From Flaccisagitta enflata (Eukaryota; Chaetognatha; Sagittoidea; Aphragmophora): a DNA stretch of 64,000 nucleotides. Of this stretch, positions 11,101 to 24,781 are shown piece after piece. Position numbers and translations under genes: made by a program. Position 1 is the stretch's first letter. Every line of letters starts with the position of its first letter. The stretch spans positions 31,062,001 through 31,126,000 of the forward strand of contig OZ231128.1 of NCBI GenBank assembly GCA_965153355.1, read 5' to 3'. Under the pieces are notes generated by a model. It saw only the letters and a list, made by a program, of their open reading frames with translations, searched no databases and was not told where the DNA came from.

Positions 11101-12330
11101 TTAGTTGTGGACACACAACTCTATATTGACTCATTTGAGTCATTTTCAAAATGATTCATTTGAGTCTATAAGAAGCTTTGTCTGTCCGTCCATCTGTCGG
11201 TATGTTGGTGCGTCGGTCTGTCCATGAGCAGGAGTCGAAAAATGGAAAAAAGAGCATCCTATAGGCTTTTTGGGCAGCGGCCCCGATGGGGACGAAGTCC
11301 TATAAAACACAGGGCCTAATAGTCGCAAAAAGCATTAGATGGTCAGCGGTACACCACGTAATCTGAGGTGAGATTAAAACCCGGGTATACTCCGGTATTT
11401 ATGCTTCTATTGCTCGGTTATTGCTCAAGCATTGCTCATTATTGCTTGTATGCTCGCATGCCTGGGTATTTTGCATTGCTTATTTGTCTGGCCCGGGCAT
11501 ACCCATCATTTGGCCTCGTATTGCTTGGGTAATCTCTTTTGGCCGCTTACCAGGTACCTGCCCCGCCATTAATTGTTGATTTATCAGGTAGGAGGGGCAG
11601 CCGTGTCTCTGCTCATGATTTTCAGGTCTTCTTCTTTTCAGACCTCCCCTGCTCCTGATTGCAGTTCTTCCTCTTTTTCTTCAGCCTCAGCTCAGCCTCC
11701 GGCCTCAAGAGCCCAAATCCCAGGCCCAAATCCCAGTCTTGAGGCCCAAATCCCTTGAGGCTGGAATTTGGGCCTTGAGGTGGGGATTTAGGCTGAGATA
11801 TGGGCCTCAAGGCTGGGGGGAGGGGGGGTATGAAGAAGAAGAAGGAGGAGAAAATCCTGCATATGTGTGAAAGCATAGGTCATCAACCCCGTCGGGGCCG
11901 CTGCCAAAAAACTATCCTGTCAGGTCTTAAATCTGCACTATCAGGTTTGAAATTTCCCCTTTCAGGCTTGAAATCTGCGCTCTCAAGCCTGAAATCTGCC
12001 CTCTCAGGCCTTGCATCTTCCCTCTCAGGCAGATTCAAGGCTTGAGAGGGCAGATTTCAGCCCTGAGAGGGTAGATTTCAGCCCTGATAGGGCAGATTTC
12101 AGGCCTGAATGTGCAGATTTCAGGCCTGAATGGGCAGATTTCAGGCCCAAGAGAGCCTGGAGGAGATGGACGGATAGACAGATGGACAGACAAACAAAAG
12201 TTCCCCTGTGTTCTAGAGGACTTTGTCCCCTTTGGGCCCGCTGCCCTTCTTCCTCTCACTCCAATTCACAATCATGCAAAGCAGGACAACGGGTATCGCT
12301 GACGACATATTACCTTTGGGCGACTTGTGT
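11101..12330. mobile_element. Cluster of HINE-like fragment and foldback-like elements
   Basis: 11101-11240 is a degraded HINE-like copy (GTTGTGGACACACAAC hairpin). An end motif GGCAGCGGCCCCGATGGGG is at 11273. Short convergent arrays occur at 11693-11815 (GAGGCCCAAATCCC then GGGATTTAGG) and 11925-12150 (TCAGGCYTGAAATCTGC on the left, GCAGATTTCAGGCCTGA on the right). Closing end motifs are at 11862-11912 and 12198-12246. The convergent orientation makes each array a long imperfect hairpin. Confidence 0.65.
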
Positions 12331-12476
12331 CTGTGTTTGAAAGGGCGTTTGGTGGGGCGTGGTATTGAATGGAAGTTGACTGCCCCTGCCCACCCATCTG
12401 CAACGATACTGTGACCTTGTTAAATCAGTTGAGGGAAGCGGAAATTTTTATTGATACAATCTGTGGTGGACATGTA

Positions 12477-14005
12477 GTTAACTTTAACTAGTTAGTTAAC
12501 TAGTTAATTTTCTGAAAATGGTTAATTTTCTGAAAATGGTAGTAGTTAACTAGACCAAATTAACTAGTTAAAATAGTTAAAACAAAAAAAGTAAGTGATG
12601 AATTATTAAGTCCTTTGAAACACTCTAAGCTGTTGAAAAAAGATTTGTAAGCTTGCTTTTTAGTCGCGTGCACGCGACTCTACAACCCGCTTTGTCCGTC
12701 GGTTGGTTGGTTGGTCGGTCAGTCACACTTTACTTTTTTAAGATTTTATTTCTTTGACCTCACTGCTTGTGCCCATATGGTTTTGTGACCTCAAATATGG
12801 CCCCTGCCCACCAGCACGCGACTTCGGTAGCCGTGTATCCGGCCTAGTTGTTCAAAATAGTGCCTGCAATTACATTTGTGCGTCTGTACTCTGCAAGACG
12901 TAAACTGAAGCTTCATGCATCAGTTCAAACTGAAAATGGTCGTGATACAAAAATCAAGTCCTGATAGTGTTTTATGCACCAATATGTGGAATCATCTTAG
13001 GATTATGGCAAGTGATCCAGAATGGGTCAGGAACTCAGGACGCTTAGGCCATTAGACCGAAGTCGACTATTGTTTTCTATTCTGCCTCTTTGGTAATTCC
13101 AATCATCCTTCTCAGTCCATGTTGTCTTTTTGGGCCTTTCAATAAAACCCGTTTCTTCTGCAGACTATCAATGCGTCTGCAATCACCATATTATTTGGAT
13201 AATTTATCTGGATATCAATACCCGGATATTCTACATAGTGAATTTACAAAATGTACTACATGAAATATCCGGATATTAATATTCATGTATTATTCTACCT
13301 CATTGCACATGGATTTATCAATTGCACTAAATTGAATGTTTCTGTTAGTCAGCCTGTCTGCCACTCAATCATTCCACATTTTAGATTTGTTTCAGTTTTC
13401 TGTGAATTACTCCTACAATGACTTAGTTTATTGAAGCAAAGGACATCAGACATGGCATCATCTACAAGCAAGTATTCATGATTTTTGAACATTTTGGCTA
13501 GTTCATTGATTAACTACCCTGTCAAAATGAAAAATGAAATGGTTCAACGAAATCAACAACCTCTGCGTCTTTTGTTGAGGTAGAAAGAGTCTACAATGTA
13601 GCAGGACTGTGTTTCTAAAATGATAGTTTCTCTCTCTAACAGGAATGTTGATAATCTTTGCTTTCTATGAAATTACTAATGTTGAAAAATCTATTCTTTT
13701 GCTCCTCGTTTAGTAATAATGGACTTGATGTTTGACCTGCTTTGATTTAGGGTTGATATAATCTTGAAACAATCATTGTTTGCCATTTGAACTAATTTTA
13801 TGGTTATTCTGCATTATCCCATCATGATTATGATGGATTTCAAAAACATTACAAGACTTAACTGAGAGATATATGGCTGACCAAAGATTTCACGATTGAA
13901 AACGATGAAAGCTGGTTTTAACTACTTTAGTAGTTAACTAGGCAAAAGAGTAGTTAGTTAACTATTAACTAGTTAATTTGAAATCCTTAACTACTGCCGG
14001 TCCTA
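12477..14005. mobile_element. Candidate non-autonomous element with subterminal AACTAGTT palindromes
   Basis: Multiple AGTTAACTAG/AACTAGTTAA motifs cluster at 12477-12575 and again, inverted, at 13915-13985, with about 1.3 kb of unremarkable AT-rich sequence between. Clustered palindromic subterminal motifs are a hAT feature, and the 47914-49128 hAT element here shows the same design with CTGCTAGCAG. Exact ends and target duplication were not resolved. A HINE-like copy (12657-12850) is inserted within it. Confidence 0.5.
12657..12850 (+). mobile_element. HINE-like element, GTCGCGTGC subfamily
   Basis: Starts TTTTTAGTCGCGTGCACGCGACTC (hairpin GTCGCGTGCACGCGAC at 12663), has a short GTTG/GTCG array, and carries the complementary end GCACGCGAC at 12814-12822 before GTAGCCGTGTATCCGGCC. 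Confidence 0.75.
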
Positions 14006-14221
14006 ATGTCAACTTTTAGTCGTTTTACTCAAAAATTAAGCCACATAGGACAGGAAAATCAACTTAAAATCAAGGAGCAGATAAAACTACTACTCAAGAG
14101 CTAGCCAGTGGTGAAAACCGCATGTGATTATCTCATTTTGTTTAGATTTAAGAGCCGTTCAAAGGTATAAGGGTATGGATGAAGGAATTCTATCATGATC
14201 ATAACAGTCAGCCAGTTAGAC

Positions 14222-14363
14222 ACTGGAGCGAAGGTGATAGCGGCGGGGGAAATCGATTTTTGCAAGGTTCTACCTTCATAAGTATCACAACCGCAAACAT
14301 TTATCACTTATACGAGGATTTTTTCCAAAAAACTCATCTTTTACTCCCTCTAGTGGTCAGTCT
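14222..14363 (+). repeat. Dispersed ~140-bp repeat, copy 2
   Basis: Inverted counterpart of 8459-8597; see that entry. It lies upstream of DBF4. Confidence 0.7.
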
Positions 14364-14884
14364 CATTGGTTCTGAAATGGAAGACCAATTGGACTAAATT
14401 TCCCATTCATAGCATGTCTGCAACTAATTACAGCGTTACTGGCTGACTTTCCATATGCCGAGAAACGTCTAGGCCGATGCCGGCGTATAGCATCAACACA
14501 ACATTTTTGCTCGCGCCCTCTCGATGTAGAAGCAAGGAAAGCAATAACCATTGATTGAAACAGTCAATAGTCAAACAAAAGCGGTAATAAAGTCTAATTT
14601 ATTTATTGATTTCTTTGTAGTCTGTCTTTTCTTCTATCTTTTTTCCTCCTTTTTCTCTTTTTTTTCTCTTTTTTTTCTCTACGTTGATCTTTTGTCAGGA
14701 TCGTCTGCTTTTCTCAAACTCAGGTTGTTTGCAGCGGTACAAGCGGATATTGAAGTAAAACTGAAAAACAAAACAACAAATCTTTATTTTCTTTGTTAAA
14801 ATAAAAAGTTTGCCCTAACGAATGTATCTGATTGGTCGGAATTCAATGTATTTCTCAAATAATGATGGCCTATTGGTTCATCTA

Positions 14885-15203
14885 TTTCGGCGCGCAAATT
14901 TCGCTCGCTAACTTACTTTTTCCCGGCAAAAGAAAAAATATCTTTTTCCCGGCAAAAATTGTTCTCCTCGGCTGGGTTCGTACCTGGAAATTCTGACTGG
15001 GGCGCGCCGTTTACGCTATACGTTGATATATCAAATGTGTTGGCTGTGATCTGCATATATTTTCTTTGTCAGAGGAAAAAAATCCGCTGATATTGTTATT
15101 TTCATTTGCAACGTTGACTGTGATAGAATTTTGATTGCTTGTATTCTCTTTTTCTTTCAGAAAAAAATGTGTTGGATGCATTGATACCCCCATCAAAACC
15201 ATC
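14885..15203 (+). promoter_or_regulatory. Candidate DBF4 promoter with duplicated E2F-like sites
   Basis: The 16-mer CTTTTTCCCGGCAAAA occurs twice, at 14916-14931 and 14942-14957 (26 bp apart), just after TTTCGGCGCGCAAATTTCGC (14885-14904). TTTCCCGGC and TTCGGCGCGCAAA approximate the E2F/DP consensus TTTSSCGC. Dbf4 genes are known G1/S-regulated E2F targets, so the position, about 250 bp before the DBF4 ATG, is suggestive. No TATA box is evident. Confidence 0.45.
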
Positions 15204-18200
15204 ATGTCTGGGGCGGAACGGAGCGGTGGAAGGTAAGCTGTACCTAGTATAGTGCTTATTGCATGGCCCACCACGATGGCCCCCAATTATGACCCCAATG
15301 CAATGGCCCCAACGGCCTCGAACGGTAGCCCTCCAACGCACAGTCCGTCAGATCTCACCATGACGAGATGGTTATAACTCACGTCACTTTATTGGTAAAA
15401 ATGCTTGTCTTCTTCTTTTTTGCAGAAAAACTTTATCCGACTCAACTCACTTACACAGTGCACCTATTTTTCGGAAACAGAATATGAAATATGGCTCTAG
15501 TTCTCACCCTAACTCTTTAAGCCCTTACCCTAAACCTATCCCTAGCCCTAGCGCAAACCCTCATGCTTTAACCCTAGCCCTAAATCTAACCCCAGCTTTA
15601 AACCTCAAGCCCTAGGAAAACATACCCAAGGCCACTTAATCCCACTCAACCCTCCTGCAACGTTGGCTCCCAAAGACGGTAGTGGAGACATCCGTGGAGA
15701 AGCCACCAAATGATATACAAGACTGTCAAAAAAAGACGCCAAGGAGTAGATCATTGACGGTCATGGCATGTGCCAACAAGAAGCTACGACCTCAGTGGAA
15801 ATTCTCTTCTTGATTTTAGGTTCGATGGTAGAAGCGTAATGGTATCGGGTTTGGCGACATCACAGACGCGTAATGGCCGTGGCGATGCCGGATCTATCAC
15901 CACACCACCCTTCAACAACAGCAGTTCGAAAGGCCCTTCTCGCAATGGAAGCTCGGCGGAAAGAGCGGCGAAGAAGAAGAAACTTCCTTTTGAAATGAAA
16001 TCGTTTTATTTGGAATTGAAAAACGCCAAGTCTTCCTTGGTAAAGAAGGTTGGGGAAGAGATCCGTAATTTAGGCGGGGTCGTGGACGACTCCTTTTCCA
16101 AAGACACGTCTTACGTAGTGTCCAACAATGAAGAAGCTAGAAATTGGAAGAAAAATCACGGATCGAAATCTGGTAAGCCTGTGATGTCCAGATTGTAAAT
16201 CCGTCATTCCAAGTGAACAAGTTGAAAGAGTTTTTGATCACTGGATATGAATGATTCTTTACGGTTTTTAACGGACGGATTTTATTGATCTATGTTACGG
16301 ATTATGTTTTTAACGGATGGATTTTTATTGATCTATGTTACGGATTGTTTTAATTTTATGAATATTATTTTTATGGACCCCGTTGGAAAAAAGTCAACCT
16401 ATCACGACTTTCATGGGCTATCCATCGAAGCGGGTTCTTACAATTACCATCATTGTAAATATTCTCTGTTTCGTAAATAAAATTCATTCATTCATTCGAA
16501 TTGCCCTGAACGTGATCATAGATTCATAGATAAAATGTGGTTTTTTTTCATGACATTAGATAAAATGGGTTTTTTTTTCATGACATTTTTTGACCGAAGC
16601 TTTTATGATAAAGGTTAGCTACTGATAAAGTGACTAAAATGTTCCTATATTTGGAGCATTTTCAAGCCTTGATGTTCTCATAAACTAGGTCCCTAAAAGA
16701 AATTAAACGCGTTAGATGGTCAGCGGTACACATGCCCTGCCTAAGTAGGTTGTGCCTGAAATTGAAGAGGGACCAGGGCAGCGGCCCCGAAGGGATCGTT
16801 GACCTATGCTTTCACACGGGTAATTTCTCCTCTTTCTCCTCCTCCTCCTCCGTCCCTCCCCCCCTCTAAACCCAGTCTCGAGGCCCAAATCCCAGCCTCA
16901 AGGCCCAAATTCTTGCCTCGAGGCTCAAATCCTAGCCTGGAGAGTGGAGGCCCTGATCCCAGCCTTGAGGCACAAATCTTAGCCTTGAGGTTGGGATCTG
17001 GTCCCCTTGGCTGGGATTTGGAACTCAAGGCTGAGATTTGGGCTTCAAGACTGGGATCTGGGCCTCCAGGCTAGGCTTTGGGCCTAGAGACTAGGATTTG
17101 GGCCTCGAGACTAGGATTTGGGCCTTGAGACTGGAAGTTGGGTCTCAAGACTGGGATTAGAGGGGGGGTATGTAGAAGGAGGCGGAGGAGGAGAAATTTC
17201 ACCCATGTGAAAGCATAGGTTATCGACACCTTTGGGGCCGCTGCCCAAAAAGTGTAATGAAAAAATGGTACAAAAGAATCAGATCAATCTGCAAGTTTGT
17301 AGATTTCTCGCCGTAACCACCTCCCCCCACTTCGTTTAACAATCGTAGATGACCCCCGTAGTCCGTATCCTTCTCCATTCGTCCTCGATTCTCCACTGGA
17401 CGCTCCTTCCCCCAACGCCAACGCTTCCTCTCCTGGCGCCGCCACGCAGCCGACAGCGGCGCCGGCAGCGACCGTCTCTCGCGCGCAGGCGTTGTTGGAT
17501 AAGGCGCGCGTCGGGACCGGAAGAAGCGGTGCGTCGACCGCCGCCAAGTCAGCGTTGACGGCCTCCAACGCCTCGTCGACAAATGCAAAGAATGCCGCTG
17601 GAACGGCCAAATTGACGGGGATATTGGCCAAGGCCAAAACATTGGGTATCAAAGTCATTCACGTAGAAGTAAGTTAATTTGCTTAGGTTTTTTAACTTTT
17701 GCATGAATTTTTTTTTAAATTTGAAGATATGACGAGGACAAATAGAATAAACGTGTAAATGAACTTAAAATTAAGAAGGGGAAAAGAAAAAAGGTGGAGG
17801 GATGGAAATAGAATTTGGAGGAAAAGTAATGTTAGAGAAGAAATAAACAGAAAAAAGATAATGGAGAGAATAGAAAGGAAATTTAAGGATAAGAATTCTC
17901 GCTAGGCTTGGGAAGAATGGAGGTACCGGCTAGGATCGCGATATTTAGTTCGCTTTCAACGCGCTACGGCCTCTTCCACCCCTTCCTTCCCTCTCCCTTT
18001 AACAAACAGGCTCTTTTGAAACTCATTGAAGCTTGGAAAGAAAAACTGTCTTCTCGAGACAATTCACCAGCCAACCACGTCTCCGCCGCCACCGGCGTCT
18101 CAAACAATGGGACGGTTACAGCCGGCGTCGCCACACGAGGCGGTGGCGCCGTAACGATTGACGAGGCGTTCGCCCCCGATCACGTCATCCCCGAAGTGAA

Positions 18201-18823
18201 AGTCCGCCATTTAAAAGCCCCCTTTTTGAAATTCGACGACGTTTCGGGTTTGCATCGTCCTTGTTTCGCCGAGTTTAACGAATGGCCCACCGTTTATTTG
18301 CACGACCGACCCTCGACTTTCTCACCCTTTGTCAAAAACGGAATTGGCGGCCGAGGCGACGACAAATCGGAAGCGGACGTCGACGATGACGCCGGCAAAG
18401 ATCGCAGAAAAAAGGAGAAGAAAGCGCGCAAAATGGCGGAAGGAGATAACAACAACAATAGTAACAATAGCGCTAAGAAGGACAAAACGCAGGGAAAGGG
18501 AAAAGATGTCGTTGCTGGGGGACCGGGGCCAAAGAAGGGGAAGAAGGATATTAAAGAAAGAGCGAAGGAAGTAAGTTGTTGATTGGTTGGTTGGTTGGTT
18601 TGATTGGTTTTTAAAAGCATAGCAATGAAATACTATACTAATGCGTATTTACATACTTTTCTTGAGACTGAAATTATAACTCAGACCAGCGGCGTATTTG
18701 AGGGGGCTTCCGCAGCTGCCGCGGCAGCTGTTCTATGTCGGACAGGATCGATGTCGGACAGACAGACAAAAGAAAGAAGAAGAAAAAGAAGAAAAAGAAG
18801 AAAGAGGAGGAGGAGGAGGAGGA

Positions 18824-18913
<90 letters not shown>

Positions 18914-21900
18914 GTTATATTTAGTAATATGTAGTAGTAGAAATTTATGTATAGTTTTGAATAGAAATATATAGTTATTTATAGTAATAATTTCTAGTAA
19001 TATAGGTCGGACAGGAGCTTTGTCGGACATAGATTGGAGGCGGCAGCTGTTAAGATCTTGGCTCAGATACGCCGTTGACTCAGACATTCAACTTATTATC
19101 AGATCGCACGGAAGAAGGACGATGACAAGAAAGTAGGCTACTGCGAGTGCTGTCAGGAATACTACAAAAATGGCATCGACGAACATGTGACCACTGCTAA
19201 GCACAAGGTTTGCGTTATGTGATACATGTACATGTTCTACAGACGAAAGTGAAATACAGTTAACCCCCCAAAAACTGAATGAAGAAAGGTATGTAAGATA
19301 GGGAATGGAAGCTTACATCAATACATGTTACAATTGGCCTCATCAGAGCGATCCCAGTGAAAAGTTACAGCTTAAAAACTAGCTAAAATTAACCTTTTTT
19401 GAATAATGCTAAGAATGCAATTTTTTACTGTTTATTTTTTTTTTTTTGCTATGATCTTTTACCGGGAATGAAATTCAAAAATCGCTCTGATGAGGCTAAT
19501 TGTATTGATGTAAGCTTTCATTCTCTACTTAATATGTCTTTCTCCATTTCACAATTGAGGCTGTAGGGGGGGGGGGTGCTACAGTTTTTGAGGGGGTTAG
19601 CTTCTTGTATTTCACTTTTGTCTGTATTTATAAAACAAAGCCTGGCTCACGGAAAAAGGGGAAGAAAAAAAAGGATGAAAGGCAAAAGAGAAAATTGGAA
19701 ATTAAGAGAAAAAGAACAAGGCCGGATACACGGCCACCAGTTGCGGACGGGTGGGCAGGAGCGGAAATGCGCGTTTTCACACTTTTCGACTCGTGCTCAC
19801 CGACCGACCGACCGACCGACCGACGGACCGACGGACCGACGGACGGACGGACAAAGCCTCTTATAGAGTTGCGTGTCCGCAACTAAAAAAGAAGAAAAAA
19901 GATGAAAATTGCTATGATAAAAGAAAAGATGAAAAGGAAGGAAAGAAAAAAGAAAAAAGGAAAGAATGATGGAAAAAAGAAGGAAGAAAAGATAGGGGGA
20001 AAAGAAGGAAAGAAAAATGGGGAAAAAAGGAAAAAGACGGAAAAAAAAGAAGTAAAGAAAGGTGGTAAAAAGAAGGAAAGAAACTCGGAAAAAAGAAGGA
20101 AAGAAACTCGGAAAAAAAAGGATGGAAAGAAAGATGGAAATAAAGGAAAGAAAGTGGGAAAAAAGAAGAAAAGAAAGCTGGGGGGAAAAAGAAGGAAAGA
20201 AATCTGGGGGAAAAAATGAGGAAAGAAAGATGGGGGGGGGAAATAAGGAAAGAAAGATGGGGGAAAAAAAAGAAGGAAAGAAAGATGAGGGGAAAAAAAA
20301 TAAGGAAAGAAAGATGGGGAAATAAAGATGGAAAAAAATGGGAAGAAAGTAGAGAAAAATGATGGAAAAAAGGAAAGAAAGATGAAAGAAAAAAGAAGAA
20401 AGATGAAGAAAAGAAAGGTGGGAAAGGAGGAAAAGTAAGATGTAAAAAAAGGGCAGGTAAATGGAGAAATAAATGCGTCATGCCTTAACTTCTCTTTACC
20501 CTCCACTTAGGAATTTGTATCGGACAAATCCAATTTCGAATCTTTGGATCGTATGATCGCGTCATTGCCTTCTCTCGACGATTTGTTGTCTCAATTTCGG
20601 TCGTTGGCCAAGGACACGAGCAATGATGACGTCATCCCACGTTACGGTGGCGTCGTGGATCTCAACGTCTCCACGGAACAACGTCCAAGTCAAACGACGA
20701 GGGGTGACGTTGATGACGCCGCTCGCACACCGTCGCCCAAGAAAAAGGTGGAGGAGGTGGAAGAGGAAGAGGAGAAGCAATCTACGGATAGAAAGAAGAA
20801 AACGAAGAAACCTGGAGGAGTCGTTAAAAAGACGCCCCCTCGTAGTAACGGCGCAATGACCCATCATCTCGCCAACAAATTGACGCCGCCCACGAGATTC
20901 TCCACGCCCATGTCGCGGAGATTCTCACCCGCGGCTAAGAAATTGAAAATGTCCGCCATCGCCACGTTGCAGCGCGCTGAAGCCAACGCCAGGAAATCGG
21001 CGTCCAAGTCTAGGCGGGAGATGATCGAGGGGGAGGAGGAGGAGAAGCCGGACTTACTAAGTAAAGAGGAAGAAGTGGAAAAATTGATCAATTCCGAGGA
21101 AGAGGTTGGAGTCGCGAAACTCGATTTGAGCGCCATCGCGTTAGAGGAACATGAAGGAGATATGGAAAAAGAGATGCCAGGTGTCAAAGACACGATGCAG
21201 AAAGATGATGAGGGGCCTACAAAAGCGAAACTCGGTTTGACGACGTCGTTGGGTGAAGACAGTGAAGCAACAACGGTGGAGGCTGTTCAAACTAGTCTTC
21301 TCCCTACTTCCGTCGTCGCCTCAGCGCCTCGACGCAAGTTGAATGATGACAGCCACTTGAGCTCGCCTTTGATGTTGATCAACGACGGCATCAACGCCGT
21401 GGCCAAGTCGCGCGTCGGCGTCGAAGACGATGCTTCCATCTTCGAAGCAGCTAAAGTGGATCCTGGACTCGGGGCGGCGCCTCACTCACCTTCTCGAACG
21501 GCGATGGCGTCAAAATGTTCATCTCCCGTCGATGGCAACACGCAACAGCTTCAGCGACGTCGCCGCCCATCGACGCCCCCACAAGCGGCGTCGCCGGCCG
21601 ACTACTCTATATTCCTCATGTCTGGCCGCAGACGCAACCGGCGCGTCGTTTCTAAACTCGCCACGACGCCGGCGAAGGAATTGGATTTTTCCACCGCTGG
21701 CGCCGAGGAAGAAGGCGCCGAGGATACCACGCCGTCCAGTCCTATGAATGACATCTTCAAGAGCCGTTTGATGCTGTCTTTGGATTACTCTCGAGCCGAT
21801 GGAAAACGATTAACGAGTGCGGATAAGAAGAATGAAGAGTTGCATTCAAAGACATTTGACGAGAGCTTCCGCGAGATAATTACGGCGAATGACGATGTCG

Positions 21901-24749
21901 ATGTTCGCGACGACGACGACGAAACAGACGATGAAACCGGCGAAAGACGACGATGCTGGTCTAAAAAGGGATTGATGACGAATGTTTTGACGCGAGTGAC
22001 CGCCACCACCAACGAAGCCATTGAAGTCGCCGACAAGCCCTTCGAGGAGGAAGTTATGGGTCACTCCTCACTACATCTGCATCTAGAGGCGGCAGATGTT
22101 AGTGGAAGCGTCTCAATCGGCGTACAGAATGTCGAGGAAGTAGCCTTTGAAAATATTGATGCCGCCTTTATGGATGAGAATAACGGTATTTCTCAACGAG
22201 ATGCTGTCCAAACTGATACTGTCAAAACTTATTCGGCTGAACCCGCCGTGGTTGAAGATACAGTCAACATCTTCGGTGACACTGAACCAGCTGCTCTCGA
22301 CGCTGATGCGGCCAGTCTGTTGCAATGTGTCACCATTCCCACTAACATTATTAAAAATGGCCATGTTGCCGCAGAACAAGATATGCTGGAAGTCCAGATG
22401 GATATGGATCCCAAGGATCCCCCAATGTCCTTGGTCGATTTTGTCGAGTTTGACAAAGCTGTTGATGGAATATTTGGCTCTCCTCCCCGCGCAGACTCGG
22501 TAAATACCAATGTTTCATGTGAAAACCCGATTGGCAGTTTGAAGACAACGGCCGCTGAAAATGGCGCGTCATCCTTGGAAGCGGTTTATTCTCATGGTTT
22601 TTCTACCAGGGCTACTGGAAACAGCGTAGAATCAGGATCGATAGATGTGTTACAATCCGTCGATGGTGGCACCGACGAATCCCCTGATAATTTGGTACGG
22701 AAATATGCTCGAAGATGGCAAGAGAAAAGTATGAAAAGCAAGCAACAGAAGACGCTTCGTCATCACACGGATGAATTTAGATGCCTGAGTGATGAAGTGC
22801 AGGAAGAACCTGACGTTATCCACCTCGACGATGATACTAAAAGCCAAGATGGTCCCATGGTAGTGGAGAATGACGATTGCCAAGTAGTTGATGCTGTCTC
22901 ATGCGACGGCGACGTTCAGGAAGCAAGTGAACATGACGACGCTGAAGCTGGTGCTAGCATCTGCGATGTTGTCTGTAATGCAATTGATAATGCCGTTAAT
23001 GACATGGCCCGTTGCGACTCAATCGATGACGCAGTCCGTCACGCTATCGACACTTTGGATGAAAATCTACGGAAAAGCTTTGAAGAGGAGCATAAGGATG
23101 AGGAGGAGGGAGTGAATGCAGGAAAAGTTCCACCTGTGGAATTGTCAAATGAAAAACCGCAGCCTTCGCAAGCGATCTCTGATGTCGATAAAGGAGAGGT
23201 GCAAAAGGTGAACTTTCCAATGGTCACCGATCAGGAGACTGATGCACAAGAAAAACCCTCGCTGGAAGATACACCGACTTTAAATGCTGAGTCAACGACT
23301 GAAAAGTCTGCGCAAGATCGTTCGGATCAAAAGAGACGTGGGAGAAAATCAAAAGCACGTCCATCCAAGTTTTGGACTTATGTCGAGGAAGACGCTGAAG
23401 AGCCCCACCAACAGAAGTCACGCTCGGGATCGAGGGACGCGACCGAAGTGCCCGTTATCATCGGCGATTTTCATCTCAGAAGCACGAGAAGATCGTTGGG
23501 TACCACGGATGCGGCCGATCAGTCGAGTGACGAAGGAAAACACGACCAAGACGTGTGCGTTATTGAGGGCTCCGTGTCGCAAGACGTGAAAGGATTTGCC
23601 TCAACCACTTGCGCCGTCGACGCTCATTTTAACCAACCAAATCACCGAGAGTCTGGTTTAGATGGTGGGAAGACTGACGATGAAGAGAAATTGCTGCAAC
23701 AAAAGCTTGCCTTACGCGGGAAAGAAAACAAAAAGCCGGGTCGATACTGGGCTTATAAAGAAGTGGTAGGGAATGATTCTCGCGAGAATGCTGTTATTGG
23801 CGATTTGAACGTCAGGACTTCCAGACGCAGTAAAAGCGAAGATTCGCAACGTGAGCGGCAGTCGATGTCGCCAAAGCGGCGGCAGGTTGAACCTTCTCAA
23901 TGGCAGCATGTGGCACAAGGAGAGCTCCAACAGCAAGAAACGCTGCATGATGGATCACAACAGCAGAATCAAACTCAGCAACTTCAACCAAATGAGCAAA
24001 ATACATCCTCTTCAGCCAAACTTCAGTCTGATCGCTTTTGGAGCTACGAGACTGTGGTCGAAAAATCATCCCCTGAGAAAATTATCGGAGATTTGAATGT
24101 GCGGACATCAAGACGAAGTGTGGAGGAGCAACAACAACAACAACAAGAACAGCACCTGCAGCATCACAACAACCAAGCACGACGTTCATCATCTGAACCA
24201 AAGAAAGATCATGGGGCCGAAACTAAAAGAGTGAATCGTGGAAAAAGGTCCGACGACTTAATTGGCGCTCCCAAAGGCAATTCAGAAGAATTTCAGCAGC
24301 GGAGAGACCCCCATTCATCGTCAGAGCCTAAGTTCTGGACATACATAGAAGTTGCTGATACGCCGTCTCCAGTGAGAATCATCGGGGACCTCAATGCGAG
24401 GACGTCAAGGCGAAGTTTGGAGGAGCAGCAACCTCTACAAGTACAGAAGCCGACACAATCGCCAAAACCAGAGCAGCCGGCGCTGCAAGGGTCAAGAGCT
24501 CAAAAACTAAAGCAATCACCTAATTCGTCTTCACAAGAACGAAGGTCGCAACCACCCCAAGTGTCTTCAAACCGTTATTGGACTTATGTTGAAAAGAACG
24601 TAGCCAAAGCTTCTCCTGAAAAGATCATAGGCGACCTGAACGTCAGAACCTCACGACGCAGCTTGGAAGACCAAAGCCACATACAGCATCAACGAGAGCG
24701 ACTTGAAACTCCCCAACAGATGATGGGACATGCGGAACCTCAGAAACAA

Positions 24750-24781
<32 letters not shown>

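Noticed and set aside
19883-20506. 207-codon minus-strand hydrophobic ORF
   Set aside because: Antisense of a polypurine intronic array; membrane-like appearance is compositional.
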